Shown: piece by piece, positions 59,435-64,000 of the stretch
Layout: every line of letters starts with the position of its first letter
Position numbering within the stretch: the stretch's first letter is position 1
Assembly: GCA_002395835.1 (NCBI GenBank)
Contig: DGVD01000002.1
Span: 1 to 64,000, forward strand
Source: Bacteroidales bacterium UBA4293
GTDB taxonomy: Bacteria; Bacteroidota; Bacteroidia; Bacteroidales; Bacteroidaceae
Length of the DNA stretch: 64,000 nt
Direction: 5' to 3'
Program-made: the position numbers and the translations under genes
The notes under the pieces: model-generated
What the model saw: only the letters and a program-made list of their open reading frames with translations
Databases searched by the model: none
What the model was told of the DNA's origin: nothing

Positions 59435-60181
59435 TTATTTCAATCTTCTTTGTTTTATAGCTTCATAAATAAGGATACCTGCTGCAACAGAAACATTTAA
59501 ACTTTCAATATTACCAAGAATTGGTATTTTCACCCATTCATCGCATTTAGCCAAATGTTCATATGGTATACCAGTATCTTCAGCACCCATGATTAGACAT
59601 AGTGGTGCTTTATAATCTGCTTTATCATAGTCGTAATCTCCTTTTTCTGTTGCGGCTATAATATGAAAACCTGAGTTTTTAAGGTAATTAATTGTTTCTA
59701 GAATATTTGTTTCACGACAAACAGGGAGTGTATGTAATGCCCCAGCAGATGTCTTTATTGCGTCAGCATTTACTGTCACACTATTTTTTTGAGGGATAAT
59801 AATGGCATCAACATTAGCACAGTTACATGTACGTGCTATAGCTCCAAAATTTCGCACATCTGTAATTCCATCTAGTAGTATAAAAAAAGGAATTTTTCCC
59901 TCGTCGTAGAGCATTGGAACTATCTGATCTACTTTCTGATAGGTAATAGGAGAAATGTATGCAATAACACCTTGATGGTTCTTTTTTGTAATCCGATTCA
60001 ATTTCTCAATAGGTACTCTTTGTATGGGTGCATCCACAGATTTCAAAGCGGAAAACAGTTCTTTAGCTAAATCACCGCCAAGATCCCGTTTGATAAGTAT
60101 CTTTTCAATCTCTTTTCCTGCATCTATGGCTTCTATTAATGCACGGATACCGAATATCATTTCATTCTTTTCATTCATCAT
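59435..60181 (-). CDS. rlmB: SpoU/TrmH-family rRNA 2'-O-methyltransferase
   Basis: The 248-residue knot methyltransferase has an N-terminal substrate-binding domain (EMIFGIRALIEAIDAG) and the SPOUT core: ILLDGITDVRNFGAIARTC, KTSAGALHTLPV, LIMGAEDTGIP and LNVSVAAGILIYEA. It most likely methylates G2251 of 23S rRNA. The ATG at 60181 or the next one at 60178 can serve. It follows recN by 4 bases. Confidence 0.92.
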   Translation of the reverse strand: MMNEKNEMIFGIRALIEAIDAGKEIEKILIKRDLGGDLAKELFSALKSVDAPIQRVPIEKLNRITKKNHQGVIAYISPITYQKVDQIVPMLYDEGKIPFFILLDGITDVRNFGAIARTCNCANVDAIIIPQKNSVTVNADAIKTSAGALHTLPVCRETNILETINYLKNSGFHIIAATEKGDYDYDKADYKAPLCLIMGAEDTGIPYEHLAKCDEWVKIPILGNIESLNVSVAAGILIYEAIKQRRLK

Positions 60182-60185
60182 TTAT

Positions 60186-61850
60186 CTATTGTCTGAGTAG
60201 TTCTTTAGCATTGTTGATTGCTGCTTCTGTCAAGTTTTCACCACTTAGCATATGGGCTATTTCTTGAACTCGTTCTTCTGTATTTAAAACTACGATATGA
60301 CTTAATGTTTCGTTGTCTTTATCTTCTTTAAATACTTTATAATGTACAGTTCCACGAGATGCGATTTGTGGCAAATGAGTAATGCTTATAACCTGTCTAT
60401 TCTCTGATTTACTCATTTGCTTCATTATAATAGCCATTTTGTCTGCTATGCTTCCTGAAACACCTGTATCAATCTCATCAAAAATGAGAGTTGGGAGATC
60501 GGTTGCTCCTGCCATTAGAGATTTTAGAGAAAGCATTACTCTGGCAATTTCACCTCCAGAAGCTATTTGTGAGAGTTCTTGTAATTTACCACCTTTATTA
60601 GCATTGAACAAGAAGCTAATTTCATCGGTACCATTTACACGAAAGTCTTTAGTTCCTTTTAGGTCTATTTGGAATTGTACATTAGGCATACCTAAGTTGC
60701 TTAATGTTTCAATCATTTGTTTGACTAAATTATTAGCTCCAGATTTTCGCTTCTCACTCAGTTTTTTTGCTAATGAAGATAATGTTTCTCTTTGCTTATT
60801 TAGTTTTTCAGTTATCAGATTAATCTGCTCGTCTGAATTGCTAATCAATTCTAGTTTCTTTTGTAATGACTCTTTAAGTTCCAAAAGTTCAGCAACAGTC
60901 TCCTTATTATGTTTTTTTTCTAACGTATAAATAGTATTCAGTCTTTCGTTTACATATTCCATACGTTCGGGATTGTATTCTACATCATCCCCTTTACTTT
61001 CTATATCGTCTGCAATATCTTTTAATTCTATATACGAACTTTCTAGTCGTTCCAGCCATTCTTTTGTTGGAGTATAAAATTTGTCCACATTTTTAAGTTG
61101 GCTTAGAATGTTTCTTAACTGGCTGAGGATGGATATATCAGAATCTTGCAATAAATTGTTACATGAATAGAGGGATGATTTTATCTCTTCCGAATGGCTA
61201 AGAATACCCAATTCCTCTTCTAATTGATTTTGTTCTTCAATTTCAAGATTAGCTTCATTTAACTGATTAAATTGAAAGTTGAGATAATCCTCTTCTTCTT
61301 TGTTTTTGCGAGCTTGTTCCTTTATATTTGCTAAATCCTGTTGCAGAGATTTATATATTAGATAATTATTTTTGTATTCTATTAGTAATTCATGGTTATG
61401 GGCTACCGTATCTAATATCTCTAATTGGAATCCTTCATTATTTAATAAAAGATTTTTATGTTGAGAATGTATATCAATAAGTTTCTCGCCCAATTCTTTT
61501 AATTGTGAAAGTTGAGCAGGGGTGTCATTGATGAATGCACGGCTTTTCCCTGATGCATATATTTCTCTACGTATAATGCAATCATCTAATTCAAACTCAA
61601 AATCATTATCATCAAAAAAATCTTTTAGTTTATTGCTGTTTAAACTAAAATGACCTTCAATAATACATTTTGCTTTTCCATGCCGAATAGTTTTGCTATC
61701 AGCGCGTGCCCCTAATAGCAATCCAAGAGCACCTAAAATAATAGATTTTCCAGCTCCTGTTTCTCCTGTTATGACAGAAAAACCATTTTGGAAATTAATA
61801 TTTAGTTGTTCAATTAAAGAATAGTTTTGAACAATTAGCGTTTTCAACAT
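60186..61850 (-). CDS. recN: DNA repair ATPase RecN
   Basis: The 554-residue SMC-like protein has Walker A TGETGAGKSIILGALG near residues 28-43, long coiled coils (about 150-380), and a C-terminal ABC signature LSQIASGGEIARVMLSLK with Walker B PTLIFDEIDTGVSG. It tethers broken DNA ends in double-strand break repair. It starts 1 base after the exonuclease stop and is part of the dnaN operon. Confidence 0.96.
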   Translation of the reverse strand: MLKTLIVQNYSLIEQLNINFQNGFSVITGETGAGKSIILGALGLLLGARADSKTIRHGKAKCIIEGHFSLNSNKLKDFFDDNDFEFELDDCIIRREIYASGKSRAFINDTPAQLSQLKELGEKLIDIHSQHKNLLLNNEGFQLEILDTVAHNHELLIEYKNNYLIYKSLQQDLANIKEQARKNKEEEDYLNFQFNQLNEANLEIEEQNQLEEELGILSHSEEIKSSLYSCNNLLQDSDISILSQLRNILSQLKNVDKFYTPTKEWLERLESSYIELKDIADDIESKGDDVEYNPERMEYVNERLNTIYTLEKKHNKETVAELLELKESLQKKLELISNSDEQINLITEKLNKQRETLSSLAKKLSEKRKSGANNLVKQMIETLSNLGMPNVQFQIDLKGTKDFRVNGTDEISFLFNANKGGKLQELSQIASGGEIARVMLSLKSLMAGATDLPTLIFDEIDTGVSGSIADKMAIIMKQMSKSENRQVISITHLPQIASRGTVHYKVFKEDKDNETLSHIVVLNTEERVQEIAHMLSGENLTEAAINNAKELLRQ

Positions 61851-61851
61851 G

Positions 61852-62625
61852 TCATTTGCCCTGTTCTCTCAAACGTATTTTCATCAGTTCCCTTTTGGTG
61901 TCTAAAGTGAAATCTCCCTGTAAAATCCAGCCAAAATACCCGGGGTCTCTATGAAGTACATCCGTGACCTTCATTCCTCTATACTTACCAAATGTGAAAA
62001 CTTCATTCCCATTTTCATCATATGCCATACGACCTGCGAAATCTACAGTCTTTGTCATTGTAGAGAATTCAGAAAGAAAATTCACATCATTTTTTAATTC
62101 ATTAGGATAGTGATCCAATTGTGCTTGCAGTACCTCATACGTGGCTTTTGTGTCCGCTAAGGCTGAGTGTGCATCTTCTAAATTCTTTCCACAATAATAT
62201 TTATATGCTGCAATTAGGGTTCTTTTCTCTAGTTTATGGTAGATATTCTGAACATCAATGAATTTATGCTTCCTGAGATCTAAGTCTACGCCAACTCTCA
62301 AGAACTCTTCTACAAGAAGAGGAATGTCAAAACGATTAGAATTAAAACCGGCGATGTCACATCCTTCAAAAACTTTAGCAATGCTTTTGGCTACATCTTT
62401 AAATAGAGGACAATCTTTTACATCATCATCGGTAATACCATGAACTTGAGATGATGACTCTGGTATATGCATACCTGGATTAATACGCATATTCTTTGAC
62501 TCTTCATTTCCGTTAGGATATACCTTGATATAACTTATTTCAACAATTCGATCCTTATTTATATCTGTGCCTGTTGTTTCCAGATCAAAAAAAATGATTG
62601 GATTCTTTAAATTGAGTTTCGCCAT
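61852..62625 (-). CDS. DnaQ-like 3'-5' exonuclease with C-terminal FGKYxG domain
   Basis: The 257-residue protein has the DEDDh exonuclease motifs: FFDLETTG (ExoI), GFNSNRFDIPLL (ExoII) and HSALADTKATYEVL (ExoIII, His-x4-Asp). A C-terminal extension, VFTFGKYRGMKVTDVLHRD and YFGWILQGDF, resembles DUF3820. It may be the proofreading subunit or a repair exonuclease; its place between dnaN and recN fits both. Confidence 0.9.
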   Translation of the reverse strand: MAKLNLKNPIIFFDLETTGTDINKDRIVEISYIKVYPNGNEESKNMRINPGMHIPESSSQVHGITDDDVKDCPLFKDVAKSIAKVFEGCDIAGFNSNRFDIPLLVEEFLRVGVDLDLRKHKFIDVQNIYHKLEKRTLIAAYKYYCGKNLEDAHSALADTKATYEVLQAQLDHYPNELKNDVNFLSEFSTMTKTVDFAGRMAYDENGNEVFTFGKYRGMKVTDVLHRDPGYFGWILQGDFTLDTKRELMKIRLREQGK

Positions 62626-62635
62626 TTTAAATAAA

Positions 62636-63763
62636 TTAATCGTTCAGCATCATTGGCATTAAAAGCATCAGTGTGTCTTCATCTTCATCTTGTTCAGCAG
62701 GAACGATTACACCTGAGCGTGCTGCATCTGCCAATTCTAACATGACATCCTCACTTGAAAGATTATTCAAAATGTCAATTAAGAAAGTACCTTTGAAACC
62801 AATACTTATGTTCCTTCCATTATAAGAGCATGCCAAATGTTCTTCTGCCGCAGTAGAGAAATCAAGGTCTTTACTACTTACTGTCAGTTCATTTTGAGAA
62901 AGAGATATCTTTACAAGCCATATTTCTTCAGCAGCAAATACTAAAACGCGCTTTAAGGCACTTATAAATGATTGTCTGTTTATTGTAACTATAAATGGAT
63001 TGTCTGATGGAATTACAGAGTTATAGTTAGGGAAACGACCTTCAATGAGTCTACAAACCATTTTAAAACCTTCAGCTTTAAATGTTGCATTTCTGCCATC
63101 GAATAAGATTTGGACTTCACTGTCATCTTTACCTATTAATGACTTTAGCATTTGAGCTGGCTTTTTAGGCAGTACGAATGAGGCTTTTTGATCGCTCTTT
63201 GTTGAAAAATTGCGGCATCTAACCAGTTTGTGACCGTCTGTAGCTACAATAGTTAAATCTTCTGTGGTGATATCGAAATAAATGCCATTCATCACAGGAC
63301 GTAAGGTGTCATCGGATGTAGCAAAAAGTGTTCTGGTTACAGAACTTAGTAAAACATTAGATTTTATATTTAAACTGACAATACCTTCCTCGCTCAAACC
63401 GATAGGTTGAGGGTAATCTTCACCTTTTTGAGCAATAAGGTTATAATAACCATTTTGATATGAAATGGTCATTTCCATGGTATTTAAATCCAATTGGAAT
63501 GTAAGTGGTTGTTCTGGGATGTCCTTCAGCGCTTCTAAAACTTTTTTAGAATTTATGGCAAAGCATCCGTTTTCATTACTTTCAATGAGATCTATTGATG
63601 CGGTTAAGGTTGTTTCACTATCAGATGCTGTAACTTTCAGTTGATTGTCATCAACATTAAATAGAAAACAATCTAAGATAGCCAATGAGTTCTTAGGACT
63701 AACTACTCGGCCAATAGCTTGTAACTGGCTATATAAGGCCTTGCTTGAAACTACAAATTTCAT
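62636..63763 (-). CDS. dnaN: DNA polymerase III beta subunit (sliding clamp)
   Basis: The 375-residue protein has the three-domain clamp fold: MKFVVSSKALYSQLQAIGRVV start, FAINSKKVLEALKDIPE, TDGHKLVRCRN in the domain 2 pattern, and ALKRVLVFA near the domain 3 boundary. It encircles DNA and holds polymerases. It is the first gene of the minus-strand repair operon, with a -7 box about 40 bases upstream. dnaA is not next to it, so the origin is probably elsewhere. Confidence 0.96.
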   Translation of the reverse strand: MKFVVSSKALYSQLQAIGRVVSPKNSLAILDCFLFNVDDNQLKVTASDSETTLTASIDLIESNENGCFAINSKKVLEALKDIPEQPLTFQLDLNTMEMTISYQNGYYNLIAQKGEDYPQPIGLSEEGIVSLNIKSNVLLSSVTRTLFATSDDTLRPVMNGIYFDITTEDLTIVATDGHKLVRCRNFSTKSDQKASFVLPKKPAQMLKSLIGKDDSEVQILFDGRNATFKAEGFKMVCRLIEGRFPNYNSVIPSDNPFIVTINRQSFISALKRVLVFAAEEIWLVKISLSQNELTVSSKDLDFSTAAEEHLACSYNGRNISIGFKGTFLIDILNNLSSEDVMLELADAARSGVIVPAEQDEDEDTLMLLMPMMLND

Positions 63764-63802
63764 GGTTCTATATCAGTTTTTATTATTGTTCATTATAGGC
63801 TA

Positions 63803-63810
63803 CAAATTTA
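63803..63810 (-). promoter_or_regulatory. -7 box of dnaN
   Basis: On the minus strand this is TAAATTTG, 39 bases before the ATG at 63763. Confidence 0.55.
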
Positions 63811-63902
63811 CAAAAAAAGAAATACAATAGAGAAAAAAGTTCATGGAAAATTGGTTTATTAATTAGTATTTTACTAATTTCGCATCGTTTTAAACTTAAA
63901 TT

Positions 63903-64000
63903 ATGGAACTAAGCGGAAAAATAATTGCTGTACTTGAAAAAAGAAGCGGCGTAGGAAAATCTACAGGAAACCCATGGTCTGTTCAATCTTATGTTTTGGA
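63903..64000 (+). CDS. DUF3127 protein (partial, right edge)
   Basis: The frame starts ATG at 63903 and reads MELSGKIIAVLEKRSGVGKS then STGNPWSVQSYVL before the window ends. This is the N-terminus of DUF3127, a small OB-fold-like Bacteroidetes protein family of unknown function. A weak promoter (TAATTTCGC, 63875-63883) precedes it. Confidence 0.8.
   Translation, partial: MELSGKIIAVLEKRSGVGKSTGNPWSVQSYVL

Noticed and set aside
63764..64000. Replication origin next to dnaN
   Set aside because: No dnaA gene and no cluster of DnaA boxes is visible; dnaN lies with repair genes instead.
1..64000. tRNA or rRNA genes
   Set aside because: I found no TPsiC-arm-like or rRNA-like stretches on reading; a covariance-model search would be needed to exclude them fully.

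Overview
The window reads as chromosome from a Bacteroidales bacterium, most likely a Prevotella-type genus. The phylum rests on direct signs: many genes are preceded by a TAnnTTTG(C) box, often with a TTG about 19-21 bases upstream (the Bacteroidetes -7/-33 promoter). Other signs are the L28-L33-DUF4295 cluster, the bat operon, a VorDBAC oxidoreductase, DUF4301 and DUF3127 genes, and weak Shine-Dalgarno signals. The genus is inference. I saw no rRNA, tRNA, CRISPR array, phage or intact insertion sequence.

Region 1 (1-13.5 kb) is a mixed accessory area: a lipoprotein relic with an in-frame stop, an STM3941 protein, a GNAT acetyltransferase, a truncated SMR transporter, a GH35-type glycosidase, a flavodoxin-like reductase, a secreted alpha/beta hydrolase, an SDR, an Fe-S aldo/keto reductase, the anaerobic ribonucleotide reductase pair nrdD-nrdG, a small HTH-like protein and a periplasmic heavy-metal-binding protein. 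GC-rich palindromes lie between several of these genes.

Region 2 (13.5-27.5 kb) holds carbohydrate enzymes (GH27 alpha-galactosidase; an operon of GH29 fucosidase, thioesterase and GH31 alpha-xylosidase), an iron alcohol dehydrogenase, DUF805 and DUF3298 membrane proteins, a RelA-like ppGpp synthetase whose hydrolase site has decayed, DUF4301 and purT.

Region 3 (27.5-37 kb) has a TPR-ferredoxin-VorBAC operon for ferredoxin-linked oxidation or synthesis of branched 2-oxoacids, an AspT/YidE-type transporter, a 0.5 kb gene-free stretch that may encode a small RNA, a DUF4468 protein, metY with duplicated promoter boxes, and a LuxR regulator divergent from a DUF1349 protein.

Region 4 (37-48.4 kb) is translation and housekeeping: rlmD, an RluA-type synthase, M28 peptidase, map, tsaD, cinA, rpmB-rpmG-DUF4295, ftsY-rimO, an HU protein, and an HU-transmembrane-LysM fusion that could tether DNA to the cell wall.

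Region 5 (48.4-64 kb) is AT-richer: moxR-DUF58-BatD-like-batA-batB-batC-batD-batE plus a PAP2-like protein lacking its catalytic residues, then, on the minus strand, dnaN-exonuclease-recN-rlmB-pseudoprotease/TPR, and the start of a DUF3127 gene at the right edge. The most unusual items are the HU-LysM tether, the PAP2 and protease pseudoenzymes, a 56-bp spacerless palindrome, and the candidate RNA near 33.1 kb.
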